Source: Pyrinomonadaceae bacterium
GTDB lineage: Bacteria; Acidobacteriota; Blastocatellia; Pyrinomonadales; Pyrinomonadaceae
Length of the DNA stretch: 64,000 nt
Direction: 5' to 3'
NCBI GenBank assembly: GCA_019694395.1
Contig: JAIBCC010000007.1
Coordinates: 62,001-126,000, forward strand
A program made the position numbers and the translations under genes. This document shows, one piece after another, positions 17,100 through 25,397 of this stretch (the first letter of the stretch is position 1; every line of letters begins with the position of its first letter). The notes below the pieces were generated by a model. The model had not been told where the DNA came from. It searched no databases and saw only the letters and a list, made by a program, of their open reading frames with translations.

Positions 17100-18197
17100 T
17101 TACTCAACTGAAATTTTAGTAATTTCAATTATAGAATATCGTCCGATTGAACCGTCTTTTGTGACAATTGTTAAAATGCCTTTATCAACACCGAATCTTA
17201 AAACATCCGGCATTGGATGTTCGATCTTAGCTCCGTCCTTGAACATAACTACTAATTTAACGTTTTCCAAGGCTTTTGCCAGTTCCTCATTTTGAGTATT
17301 ATTTGCTTTAGCAGCGGGTTTTGTTGTTGCCGATTTGGCAGTTTTGGCAGTCGTTGACTTTTTAGCTGCTGGATTGGTTTTACCGTTGTTGTTTTTTGGA
17401 GTTGTAGTTTTCGGTTCGGTAGCAACAGACTCGGTTTTGTTTTTTTCCTCTGTAGTTTTTGGTAATTTATTGGTTATTACAACCTCACTTTTAGCTTCTG
17501 TTTCTTCTTCAGGCTTTTTCTCAGGCTTTGGCTGAGTTGACTTTTTGGGGGTTGTTTCTTTTTGCCTCACGGTTGAAACAGGTTTAGGTGTAGTTGTATT
17601 TGCTTTAGCTGTTTGCCTTCCAATTGGGTTTTTTGGAGTTGTGGCTGGCTTTTCAGTTTTGGTTTCAATAATTGTTCCAACAGAATTTACTTTAACTTCT
17701 CCCTCAGTTTCTCCTTTAATTTCGGGTGATTTTGGTTCTTCTTTAACTGCGCCTTTAGCCACAGTTTGAAAACTTCCGGTAAATTTTATCAAATAAGTTG
17801 CTTCGTCATCATTTGGGGTGCGTCCTTCAATTCTCAAGATCATCCGCTCTGATTTTCTTAAATAAATTTCCCTACCGGTTTTGGTTGGAGTTGTTTCAGC
17901 AAATAAACTGACTTTAGTCATCGGTTTCAAACCATTTGCTAAAAAAATATCAATGTCGCCTTCCAAATTATTGCTTTCGATACTGATGAAAATATCTCCC
18001 TGATTCCCGTCAAAAACGTAGTAGTGTGAAGTAAGCCGAGGGTCGCCGATATCACGCGCCTTTATTTTGCCTTTTATTTCACTGGAACTGATCGGTGTAG
18101 GATAATCAATGTTGGTTGATTGACCATTTACAAAAACAATTCCAAATACCAAACTTAATAAAACAAAGCAGATTTTGATAAAATTTTCTTTTTTCAT
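17100..18197 (-). CDS. Exported protein with a PPC-like domain and a long Thr/Lys/Pro linker
   Basis: A 365-residue protein with a signal peptide (about 1-25). Residues 28-150 resemble a bacterial pre-peptidase C-terminal (PPC) beta-sandwich: HYYVFDGNQGDIFISIES and ILRIEGRTPNDDEATYLIKFTG. Residues 155-305 are a low-complexity Thr/Lys/Pro/Ala linker, likely disordered. The C-terminal 60 residues form a compact domain (VVMFKDGAKIEHPMPDVLRFG). Its start codon lies one base after the stop of the acetyltransferase gene (TGAAATG), so it is translationally coupled to it. The linker suggests a wall- or membrane-spanning spacer. The exact function is unknown. Confidence 0.65.
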   Translation of the reverse strand: MKKENFIKICFVLLSLVFGIVFVNGQSTNIDYPTPISSSEIKGKIKARDIGDPRLTSHYYVFDGNQGDIFISIESNNLEGDIDIFLANGLKPMTKVSLFAETTPTKTGREIYLRKSERMILRIEGRTPNDDEATYLIKFTGSFQTVAKGAVKEEPKSPEIKGETEGEVKVNSVGTIIETKTEKPATTPKNPIGRQTAKANTTTPKPVSTVRQKETTPKKSTQPKPEKKPEEETEAKSEVVITNKLPKTTEEKNKTESVATEPKTTTPKNNNGKTNPAAKKSTTAKTAKSATTKPAAKANNTQNEELAKALENVKLVVMFKDGAKIEHPMPDVLRFGVDKGILTIVTKDGSIGRYSIIEITKISVE

Positions 18198-18198
18198 T

Positions 18199-18657
18199 TC
18201 AAACCAAATCTTTTCTTAAATGAACGAGTTTTGAAGTAATTTCGTAACCCAGACCCAAATGTGCTTTGAGGCTCAATTCATTTCCAACTTCAGAATCAGA
18301 AGCCATTTCTTCGCAACCTTTATTTTTTGCCCAAAGTTCTGCGGCTTTTACTAATTTTCCTCCGATGCCGAATTGGCGATAAAGCATTTCAACGAACCAT
18401 CCTTCAAGATAACCTACATTTTCACTGTTACAATCTTCAACAAAAGGGCGGATACTTGCTTCTAAAAAGCCGACTAAACGACCGTTTTCACCTTGGGCAA
18501 CCAGAACCAGTTGCGTTTCTGTATGCTCAATTATATCAAGCATTTCTTCACGATGTTCCTCATCTGAAAGTTCATCCCAAAGAATCTTTCGCAAACGAAA
18601 CCACTCAGTAAAATCATTTTCAATTACAGGGCGGATATGAAATGCTTGTTCATTCAT
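18199..18657 (-). CDS. GNAT acetyltransferase, aminoglycoside 6'-N-acetyltransferase (AAC(6')-I) like
   Basis: A 152-residue GNAT enzyme. The start at 18657 (MNEQAFHIRP) fits the family; a TTG frame starts 18 bp earlier. The acetyl-CoA loop RQFGIGG (94-100) is present. GFLEASIRPFVEDC, VGYLEGWFVE and EMASDSEVGNELSLKAHLGLGY match the AAC(6')-I group, in which the conserved Glu and Asp residues hold the drug. It would acetylate the 6'-amino group of aminoglycosides, or a cell-intrinsic amine if the match is only structural. It is coupled to the downstream exported protein and sits in stable chromosomal context without mobile elements, so it is probably intrinsic. Confidence 0.8.
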   Translation of the reverse strand: MNEQAFHIRPVIENDFTEWFRLRKILWDELSDEEHREEMLDIIEHTETQLVLVAQGENGRLVGFLEASIRPFVEDCNSENVGYLEGWFVEMLYRQFGIGGKLVKAAELWAKNKGCEEMASDSEVGNELSLKAHLGLGYEITSKLVHLRKDLV

Positions 18658-18713
18658 TGCCAATGATTCTAGCAATCTTAGGCTCAGACAACAACTCTTT
18701 TCAAAAAATAAAA

Positions 18714-18745
18714 GCCGGACTTGGTCAAAAGTCCGACTTTATCTG
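18714..18745 (-). terminator. Terminator of the S41-family gene
   Basis: On the minus strand GTCGGACTT (18729-18737) pairs with AAGTCCGGC (18714-18722), with one mismatch or wobble, over a 6-nt loop and is followed by TTTTATTTTTT. Confidence 0.8.
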
Positions 18746-18760
18746 ATTTTATTTTCAAAA

Positions 18761-20023
18761 TTAGACAGCCTTTAACAATTCAAGAGCTTTTTTCAACTGC
18801 ACATCTTCAACGGCAGGTTTTTGCTCATTTTTAGGGGTTGGTTTTTCAGCCGGTTCATTTTCATTTTGACCGGCTAATTCTTCAGGATCAACCGAATCGG
18901 GATTTTCAGGACGTTTGACCTCCACTGTTGGCTTTACTCCTGAATTGGCTCGATCGTCGCCCAAAAACGGTTTTCCGGTAGCCGAAGCCCATTTTGAAGT
19001 AGTTAATAAAAGTCCGTCACCGCCGCGCAAAGTAAAAAGTTGTTGTTCCGTTCCTGCTCCGAAACTTCTCTCGCCGACCACATCCCCGCGTTGTCTGTCT
19101 GAGAAAGCGGATGCTAAAACTTCACCCGGTCCCGCTGTGCCGAGGTCAATTAAAACTGCCATTTTGCCATCAAAAACAAACTTGTTTGGATCTGCGGTAA
19201 AGGTTTTCAAAGTTTTATTGTCACGACCGATTACCTGGGCGATATTTCCGTCTTTAATGAATAAATTTGCAACCGCAACGGCTTCGTTAATTGTTCCGGC
19301 AGAAACCCCGCGCAGATCCAATACAATTTTTTGCACGCCTTGTTTGATCAATTGCTGAACCTGGTTTTTGATGTCATTTGATTCACCGTCTTCCAAACTG
19401 TAAACATGAATGACACCAATTTTTCCTTCTTCAACTTTGGCTTCGGCTTCGGGAATCTTGTAAGTTCCGCGAACAACTTCGATATTTTGCGGTCTAACTC
19501 CGGCGCGTAATACTCTCAGTTTAATTTTTGAACCGTTTTCTCCCAAAATAAGTTGACGCGCATCGTAAAGCGAAATATCCCGGGTAGCCTTATTTTCAAT
19601 ATATTCGATGACATCTCCCGCTTTTAATCCGGCTTTTTCGGCTGGTGAACCTTTGATTACCGAAATTACATACAAATAACCTGAGACTTGGGAAAATTCT
19701 GCACCCACTCCGGTCAAAGTATTTTGTTTTTTGTTTTGAAAGTCTTTAACTTGTTCGGCAGTCAAATAGGATGAATAAGGATCAAGCCCGTTAGCCAGCC
19801 CGCGTAAGGCGCCCGAACGAACTTTTTCCAAATTTGGTTCGTCAACATAATCGTTTTGAATATGCTGCAAAACACTTTCAAAAATACGAATTTGGGCACC
19901 GGCATCATTGATCGGCTGTTGGGCAAACGTCGGAAAGAAATTCCCTAAAATTCCCGGTAACATCGCATAAAGCGAAATTGCCACTGAGACAAAAACTATA
20001 ATTAATTTACTGCGAAACGACAT
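18761..20023 (-). CDS. S41 C-terminal-processing-peptidase homologue without the catalytic Ser-Lys dyad
   Basis: A 420-residue protein with an N-terminal anchor (about 6-34), a PDZ domain (about 100-180) and an S41 core. In active Ctp enzymes the core contains GSASASE and, 25 residues after the middle Ser, the Lys in FGKG. Here the same positions read GTAGPGE (Gly298 in place of Ser) and FGAG (Ala323 in place of Lys), with the 25-residue spacing intact. The rest of the fold, including VVGERSFG, is conserved. It is therefore probably a non-catalytic PDZ/S41 scaffold or peptide-binding protein. AGGAG lies 9 nt upstream of its ATG. It is divergent from ruvX. Confidence 0.88.
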   Translation of the reverse strand: MSFRSKLIIVFVSVAISLYAMLPGILGNFFPTFAQQPINDAGAQIRIFESVLQHIQNDYVDEPNLEKVRSGALRGLANGLDPYSSYLTAEQVKDFQNKKQNTLTGVGAEFSQVSGYLYVISVIKGSPAEKAGLKAGDVIEYIENKATRDISLYDARQLILGENGSKIKLRVLRAGVRPQNIEVVRGTYKIPEAEAKVEEGKIGVIHVYSLEDGESNDIKNQVQQLIKQGVQKIVLDLRGVSAGTINEAVAVANLFIKDGNIAQVIGRDNKTLKTFTADPNKFVFDGKMAVLIDLGTAGPGEVLASAFSDRQRGDVVGERSFGAGTEQQLFTLRGGDGLLLTTSKWASATGKPFLGDDRANSGVKPTVEVKRPENPDSVDPEELAGQNENEPAEKPTPKNEQKPAVEDVQLKKALELLKAV

Positions 20024-20042
20024 TTAAAACTTCTCCTTAAGT

Positions 20043-20123
20043 GGATAATGAATTCGGGATAATGGATAATACCAAATATCTGATTGGGCAATTATCTAAT
20101 ATTCAAACCCAATTATCAATTAT
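20043..20123. repeat. Heptamer tract (GGATAAT and CAATTAT units) at the ruvX start
   Basis: GGATAAT occurs at 20043, 20057 and 20064 with a degenerate unit at 20050, all in 7-bp register. A second block has CAATTAT at 20089, 20110 and 20117, also in register, with degenerate units between. CAATTAT is the same heptamer, rotated, as the ATTATCA units before pcrA at 34634. The tract covers the spacer and the first codons of the longest ruvX frame. Confidence 0.75.
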
Positions 20124-20631
20124 TTTACGCGTGATAGAAAAAGAAATTACTAATTCATCCAACATTTCAAACCTTTCTCCAAAAGGTCGGATTTTAGCCC
20201 TTGATCTCGGCACCACAAAGATTGGCGTGGCTGTGTCCGACGAATTACAAATAACGGTTCGGGCTTTGCCAAAAATCTTAAGAAAAAGTTGGAAAGAACT
20301 TTTGAAAAAAATAATTTCGTTAATCGAGGAGTTTGATGCAATTGCCCTCGTGTTGGGTTTGCCATACAACTTTGACGGATCAGAATGTGATATGTCTCAG
20401 GAAGCTCGCCGACTGCATCGAAATTTTTCTCTTTCGCTAACAATTCCCGTTTTTTTGCAGGATGAAAGACTTTCCTCCAAATCCGCACAGCAAAATCTCT
20501 ATGACCAAGGCTATTCGATGAAAGAAATAAGCAAACAAATTGACAGCGAAGCCGCTGCGGTAATTTTGAGTGATTTTTTGGCTTATAAAGAGGAACTTAT
20601 GAATCAAAATATCCAACTCAAACCAAACTGA
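20062..20631 (+). CDS. ruvX: RuvX/YqgF-family RNase H-like protein
   Basis: A YqgF-family nuclease. ILALDLGTTKIGVAVSD, the first Asp of the RNase H-like active site, then ALVLGLPYNFDGS, FLQDERLSSKSAQ with the Glu of the site, and DSEAAAVILSDF with the last Asp are all present. Family members trim 16S rRNA or act at Holliday junctions. The start is uncertain: GTG 20041, ATG 20062 and GTG 20131 are all in frame, and the first 20-40 residues come from heptamer-repeat DNA, so GTG 20131 may be the true start. The 3' end overlaps the receptor gene on the other strand by 28 bp. Confidence 0.85.
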   Translation: MDNTKYLIGQLSNIQTQLSIILRVIEKEITNSSNISNLSPKGRILALDLGTTKIGVAVSDELQITVRALPKILRKSWKELLKKIISLIEEFDAIALVLGLPYNFDGSECDMSQEARRLHRNFSLSLTIPVFLQDERLSSKSAQQNLYDQGYSMKEISKQIDSEAAAVILSDFLAYKEELMNQNIQLKPN

Positions 20632-23147
20632 ATTGTTCGGGCTGGTGCTGCCGAAATTGCTTGGCGGAAAAATGGCGAAGTTTGAATCCCGATAAAGTTT
20701 TGCTTATTAGTCTGATTTAATAAGTTTTGTAAATTAACCGTTAAAACCAGCTGATTTTTTATTTTTGAAAGCGGGTTTTTCTCGTCTTCTTTGCCGAGCT
20801 TCACTTTCCAACTAAGATTTGCATCAACTTGCCTAAACCAAGTTCCTCGTTCACTATTCCGCATAAATCCAAACGGTCTATCATTTATCACACTATCTCC
20901 ATTGTCATCTTTTCCCGTTGAAATCGTGTAAGGTCTCCCCGATTCCAAGCGAAATGTAGTATTAAATGAAAAACTTTTCCACGAAGGAAAATTTAACCGT
21001 GTGCTCAATTTATGCCGTTGGTCGAGGTTTGAAACTGCCCATTCTTGTTTTGTGTTGTAATTATTCACAGGCAAACTAAAAACATCTTCAAAGTCGGATA
21101 AAACTTTCCCAATCTTGTAGTTAGCATCAAACGAAAATCCCTTTTTCAATTTTCCTTCCAATTCCAATTCCAAACTGTTTTCCAAAGTTTTTCCACTTGA
21201 TTCAACTTGAGCAATACGACCAAAATTTGAATTTGCCCTGATCCCGTTGATTGGAGCGTTGATGTCCCTACTGCGAAATTGATGCATTCCTTGGCGATAG
21301 GTATAAAATCCTTCTAAATTGAAAATGTTGTTTATCCGAAAATTAAAACCTGTTTTGCTAATAAAAGTATAAGGGTTGGTTAATTTTTCGTCCTTTTGCA
21401 TCACGCTCGGTGGAAGTGTTTGAGTAGTTGTGCCGGATAAAAAAAGATTCGGATAACTTGGATTCAAAATAATAATATCGCTTGCCTTTCGCCCGTCATT
21501 ACTCAAAATGGTAGATAAATTTGAAGTCTCAAACCAATGATAAAAAACTCCAGCTCCGCTTCGTAAAACCAACCGGGCTTCTTTATCCGGCGACCAGGTA
21601 AAACTCAAACGAGGTGAGAAATTATTGTAATCACTCAAGTTATTCTGCCATTCGTAACGCAAACCTAAACCTATCTGAAAGTTTTTTCGTAAGCGAATAT
21701 CATCTTGGAAAAATCCCGCCAATTGAAATTGCGAAAGATTAGTTATCGAAGACTGTTGGCGTTGAGTATAGCTGTAAGGTTTATTATTCAAATAATCCGC
21801 AAGGTTCGAAAAAGTAAATCGTCCGTTCAAATTATCGAATGAATTGAGTTTGTAGCGGTTATATTCAACTTCTCCACCAATTTTAAAAGCGTGTTTTTTG
21901 TGGTCAAAATAATTAATGTCGGTCAAAAACAATTTTTGCTGACTGCTTGAATTATTTTGAGTTGCCCCACCACTGTTGAAAGCACCGATTACATTAATTG
22001 CAACTGTCCGATTATTAGGAATTGACCTGGCATTTTTTTTAACAAACTCAAGTCGAAACTGGTTAGCTGTTCTTCTGATTGGTCCTGATTCATTTAGCCG
22101 AAGCGTGTGACTCTGTATATTTGATGAATAAGCACTTTCGGGGAGATTAAATCCGCCAACCCCTAAATTAGTAAATCTATTGTTAAATAAAAAATACGAG
22201 GTAAATAAAGTATGTTCTTTGCTAATGTTATGAATAATATTAATTGTTGGTGATAAGAATAATGAATTGCTGCTGGTTTTAGAATTTACATTTCCGTTTG
22301 GAGTTACAGCAATAATATTTTGTCTCCGTGAAGTAATAAAATTCATCAAACCGGCGGTAAACATTGTTCTATTTTTGATTGAAGGAAATGTCAAAAAAAC
22401 AAATCCGTTCAGATTTTGGGAAGGTAATTTGCTTTTTTCTAATGAATTCCGGGCATTAAAAAGCGAACTATCATAAAACAAATTTGTAAATCCAAAGAAG
22501 TTTTTCCCGCCGGCTTTAGTTTGGATGTCAACAATAGTTTGACCGATTTGATGAAATTCAGCATCAAAACTGCTTCGCGTGACTCGGATAGAAGCAATTT
22601 GTTCTTTAGGTGGTAGCTGTCCGCCCGTAAAACCATTGACGCGAATAATAACATCATCACCGTATTTTCTTTTGAGTTCTTTCTCAATTTCATTTGGGTC
22701 ACTTGGCAAATTTTCAATTTCTTCTGCCGTCCAAGTTCGATTAAGAGTTTCTTCGATCCTCTTCTCAATTAATTCTTGCTCAACTTTGACATCAACCTTA
22801 ATCTCTTCTATTTCAAGCAGTTGATTCAAAACACTTCTTCCTTGATTTATTTCTACCTCTTTAACAATCGGCTTAAATCCAACTGCCTGAATTTCCACGA
22901 CGTATTTACCTTGGGGAAGATTGAAAAGAAAATCCTGACTTTTTTTTGCATTGATTTCTTTAACTGATTTTCCTTTGCCGTCTTTGATTTTAATTATCGC
23001 ATTGCCAATCAGCGCAGAGTGTTGGTCAGTCAGGACAATTTGCAAAGAACTGCCTGTTTGCCCAAAAGAGTTTTGCAACGAGAATAACAACATCAATAAA
23101 AGACTCGAAATCAAAATAGTATTTTTGGCGTTCAAATCACAAATCAT
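20604..23147 (-). CDS. TonB-dependent receptor with carboxypeptidase-regulatory-like N-terminal domain
   Basis: An 847-residue outer-membrane protein. After the signal peptide (about 1-29), residues 33-115 form a carboxypeptidase-regulatory-like beta-sandwich (LQGKYVVEIQAVGFKP type). A plug-like region follows (PPKEQIASIRVTRSSFDAEF, IVDIQTKAGGKNFFG) and a large beta-barrel of alternating aromatic strands ends in ...IQFGLSWIF with terminal Phe, as outer-membrane barrels do. A canonical TonB box is not obvious. It resembles the Oar-like receptors common in Acidobacteriota. Its start overlaps the stop of the LolA-like gene (ATGA), so the two are coupled. The substrate is unknown. Confidence 0.85.
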   Translation of the reverse strand: MICDLNAKNTILISSLLLMLLFSLQNSFGQTGSSLQIVLTDQHSALIGNAIIKIKDGKGKSVKEINAKKSQDFLFNLPQGKYVVEIQAVGFKPIVKEVEINQGRSVLNQLLEIEEIKVDVKVEQELIEKRIEETLNRTWTAEEIENLPSDPNEIEKELKRKYGDDVIIRVNGFTGGQLPPKEQIASIRVTRSSFDAEFHQIGQTIVDIQTKAGGKNFFGFTNLFYDSSLFNARNSLEKSKLPSQNLNGFVFLTFPSIKNRTMFTAGLMNFITSRRQNIIAVTPNGNVNSKTSSNSLFLSPTINIIHNISKEHTLFTSYFLFNNRFTNLGVGGFNLPESAYSSNIQSHTLRLNESGPIRRTANQFRLEFVKKNARSIPNNRTVAINVIGAFNSGGATQNNSSSQQKLFLTDINYFDHKKHAFKIGGEVEYNRYKLNSFDNLNGRFTFSNLADYLNNKPYSYTQRQQSSITNLSQFQLAGFFQDDIRLRKNFQIGLGLRYEWQNNLSDYNNFSPRLSFTWSPDKEARLVLRSGAGVFYHWFETSNLSTILSNDGRKASDIIILNPSYPNLFLSGTTTQTLPPSVMQKDEKLTNPYTFISKTGFNFRINNIFNLEGFYTYRQGMHQFRSRDINAPINGIRANSNFGRIAQVESSGKTLENSLELELEGKLKKGFSFDANYKIGKVLSDFEDVFSLPVNNYNTKQEWAVSNLDQRHKLSTRLNFPSWKSFSFNTTFRLESGRPYTISTGKDDNGDSVINDRPFGFMRNSERGTWFRQVDANLSWKVKLGKEDEKNPLSKIKNQLVLTVNLQNLLNQTNKQNFIGIQTSPFFRQAISAAPARTIQFGLSWIF

Positions 23148-24118
23148 TGACTTTCTTTTACTGTAAAAGCATCGGGCTTAAAGGTTGGATTTATATTGAA
23201 TTCTTTAATTAAAGTTTCGGAAACCATTTTTGACTTACTGGACATTTTCCTCTTTTTTCCCATGACTTCCAATTCCATATTCTCTAAGGAACTCTCGATT
23301 TCCCTATTGACTTTTTTGGCAACTAACAAGCCGTCAAACAATTGGTAATCATCAAAATAAGTTGTTGTTTTTGATGACTTTTCGTCCTTAGATATTTCAT
23401 CGGTAATCATTAACAAAAGATGTGTTTTTTCATCAAAGAAATATCGTGTTTGTCGTCCTGTATCTGTTTCAATTTCGAGAATATCTGCTCGCTTCTCTCC
23501 CGCTTCGGCTTTTCCGATATAAATAAATTTTTTATCTTTCATCCAATTCATATTAAGTAATATTGGGAACAATTCGGTTAGGACACTTTTCTGAAAACTC
23601 TCTTTGGTGGGTTTTGCCTTCTCTTGAGCCTCTTTCATTTGTTTTTTCATACTTTCAGACATAAAAGGACTATTAAAAATTGCGTTCATATCAATTCTTT
23701 TGCCGTCGCTTATTAAATCAGTTTTAAACGAGAATTTGTCACCATTCAAAACTCCTTCAATTTTCGTAAAATTTTCAATGGGATTCTTGTTAGCACTAAA
23801 GCTAGTTGTAGTTCGGCTAATTTTATCGTCAAACTCTAATAAAATATTCTCATCAATAGTTTGTTTGACACTAGACAATCTTGGTTGAGATTCACCCTCA
23901 ATCCGGTTAGTTGAATCCATTACAGAAGTTCCGCTTGATTTAACCTGTATTGTTTTAATGGTTCCCATCTTGGCATTTTGATAAATCGCTTCTTGTGCAA
24001 GTCTGAGAATTGTTTTGGCTTTATCAGAGCGTGAACTATCTTTATCAAGTGTTTGCGAATTAACTGTTAAGCTAATTAAACAAACTAAAAACAGAATTCG
24101 CATTATTTTCTTGCTCAT
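23144..24118 (-). CDS. LolA-like exported protein of unknown function
   Basis: A 324-residue exported protein with signal peptide (about 1-21). The mature part is beta-rich with the alternating pattern of LolA/LolB-like folds (ADILEIETDTGRQTRYFFDEKTHLLLMITDE, then TTTYFDDYQLFDGLLVAKKV). Such domains carry lipids or lipoproteins across the periplasm, though most relatives of this length have no assigned role. GGAG lies 8 nt before the ATG. It is translationally coupled to the downstream receptor gene, so it may help assemble or load that receptor. Confidence 0.65.
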   Translation of the reverse strand: MSKKIMRILFLVCLISLTVNSQTLDKDSSRSDKAKTILRLAQEAIYQNAKMGTIKTIQVKSSGTSVMDSTNRIEGESQPRLSSVKQTIDENILLEFDDKISRTTTSFSANKNPIENFTKIEGVLNGDKFSFKTDLISDGKRIDMNAIFNSPFMSESMKKQMKEAQEKAKPTKESFQKSVLTELFPILLNMNWMKDKKFIYIGKAEAGEKRADILEIETDTGRQTRYFFDEKTHLLLMITDEISKDEKSSKTTTYFDDYQLFDGLLVAKKVNREIESSLENMELEVMGKKRKMSSKSKMVSETLIKEFNINPTFKPDAFTVKESQ

Positions 24119-24159
24119 ATACTAATCTCCACAATATAAATAATTTGAAAGTTAGCGGT

Positions 24160-24399
24160 TTAATAACCGAACCTTTCATAAATTAAAGCTACCAAAGACA
24201 AAACAATAGTAATAATATTAAGAACAAGACCAACTATTACTAAAGCTTTCTTCTGTGTGCCAACCAACATTGTCCCAATTCCATATAAGATAAGTGCAAT
24301 TCCAATATAGGTATTTCTCTGGCTAGATGAACACAGTTGGAAAAACCCGACTAAAATTATTATTATTCCGGTTACCAAAGTTGGGATGTGTATTTTCAT
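24160..24399 (-). CDS. Small membrane protein
   Basis: A 79-residue protein with two to three hydrophobic segments: about 8-23, 32-46 and 52-72, joined by short polar turns. No family is recognised. AAAGGGG lies 4 nt before the ATG, a good ribosome-binding site. It lies between the Cys/Ala-rich exported protein gene upstream and the LolA-like gene downstream, all on the minus strand, with 64-bp and 41-bp gaps, so an operon is likely. The C-terminal segment has the look of a small superinfection- or immunity-type membrane protein, but this is only a suggestion. Confidence 0.6.
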   Translation of the reverse strand: MKIHIPTLVTGIIIILVGFFQLCSSSQRNTYIGIALILYGIGTMLVGTQKKALVIVGLVLNIITIVLSLVALIYERFGY

Positions 24400-24463
24400 A
24401 TTTCCCCTTTCTAAAGGGACTTTGAAGCTCTAAAGCAAAAGCCCCTTTTTCCTTTATTATTTC

Positions 24464-24943
24464 CTAAGTTCCAAACTTAAAAATGTTTTTTTTCGATTTG
24501 AGAAATTTCCTGTTACTAGCTTCAAGCCCATCTTCAGGAAGTTCAATTGCAATTCCACTCTTACCACAAGTTTCTTTAACTAATAAATATGCTGCGCCCA
24601 TCGCCGCAGTAGCGACTACACAAGCAGGAACATTTCCTGAGGAACAAGCTACTCCAACCGCCGTTATAGCCGCAGCAAGTGCAATCGTTGCAGCCTCACA
24701 CGCCCACGACGACTCAATTGCCTTTGAAATACTCAATAGTTTTACACACTTAGACTTTGCAAGATCATAATTTAATTGAGCTTTTTTGAATTGAGTCGAC
24801 TGAAGACTTGCAATTTGGGAATTTTTTAAAGCCTTATCAGATTTATTCTGAGTTTGAAATCTTTTAGTTGAGCCAAATGCCGAAAATGACATTGCTAATA
24901 AAATTAGGGCTACAACAAACAACATTTTAATTGAATTTTTCAT
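24464..24943 (-). CDS. Exported Ala/Cys-rich protein of unknown function
   Basis: A 159-residue protein with a signal peptide (about 1-24, ending SAFG) and AGGAG 9 nt before the ATG. The mature part has a polar N-terminal half and then a core at about 79-122, rich in Ala, Val and Gly and flanked by cysteines at 66, 82, 100, 108 and 126. The composition is like that of helical bacteriocins or small secreted peptides with disulphide bonds, but no family match is recognised. It is the first gene of a group with a small membrane protein, a LolA-like protein and a TonB-dependent receptor. Confidence 0.6.
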   Translation of the reverse strand: MKNSIKMLFVVALILLAMSFSAFGSTKRFQTQNKSDKALKNSQIASLQSTQFKKAQLNYDLAKSKCVKLLSISKAIESSWACEAATIALAAAITAVGVACSSGNVPACVVATAAMGAAYLLVKETCGKSGIAIELPEDGLEASNRKFLKSKKNIFKFGT

Positions 24944-25033
24944 CGTAAAAATCTCCTGATTATTTAAATTAGGAGAGCATCAAAAAGCGGGGCAAAGTTA
25001 AACGCACACTCTATCTCAACTCTCAAGTTTTAG

Positions 25034-25063
25034 TTGAGCCTCAGCCGTGTTTTGCGTTATGAT
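25034..25063 (+). promoter_or_regulatory. Sigma-70-like promoter for the candidate small RNA
   Basis: TTGAGC (25034-25039) and TATGAT (25058-25063) are separated by 18 bp. The expected start site is near 25070. No open reading frame of note lies on the plus strand between it and the hairpin at 25124. Confidence 0.55.
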
Positions 25064-25069
25064 ACGAGT

Positions 25070-25166
25070 GTAGTTAATCGCATCTGTTGTCCGATACACA
25101 GCAGAGACGCTTAAAAACAAACGAGCCGTTAAATTGTGCTAGCAATTTAACGGCTTATTTATTTTT
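25070..25166 (+). ncRNA. Candidate small RNA of about 95 nt with its own terminator
   Basis: This lies in the 454-bp gap between two minus-strand genes. Downstream of the promoter, TCTGTTGT (25083-25090) pairs with ACAGCAGA (25098-25105), with one G-U. A perfect 12-bp stem AGCCGTTAAATT (25124-25135) / AATTTAACGGCT (25144-25155) follows and ends in TATTTATTTTT. Promoter, hairpin and terminator make a compact transcript without a reading frame. The rest of the gap (25167-25397) shows no feature I can support; a 65-codon minus-strand frame there looks spurious. The terminator hairpin could instead end the acylase transcript from the other side. Confidence 0.45.
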
Positions 25167-25397
25167 GTAATATTTTTTAATTGATAACAAATAACACAAT
25201 CACAAATAGAATTCTCAATGGGGGAATTGAGTTTCCAAGGGGGGCGTGAATTGTGGGAACAAATCAACATTTGGGATAATCTCCAAAATTTATCAATATG
25301 ATTGGAGATGCTAACACCAAAAGACATTCTCGTCAAGTTTTTTTTACAAGTCTAAACTTATAGAAAAAAAAGATTTACGACAATATTAATCTTCTAA

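Noticed and set aside
17545-17769. Plus-strand frames opposite the Thr/Lys/Pro-rich linker
   Set aside because: They mirror low-complexity coding sequence of the minus-strand gene, with Val/Leu-rich translations typical of such shadows.
18915-19358. A long plus-strand frame opposite the S41 gene
   Set aside because: It has no start context or domain pattern and mirrors a well-supported gene.
25139-25336. A 65-codon minus-strand frame in the 454-bp gap
   Set aside because: No ribosome-binding site, no domain pattern, and it overlaps the terminator hairpin of the candidate small RNA.
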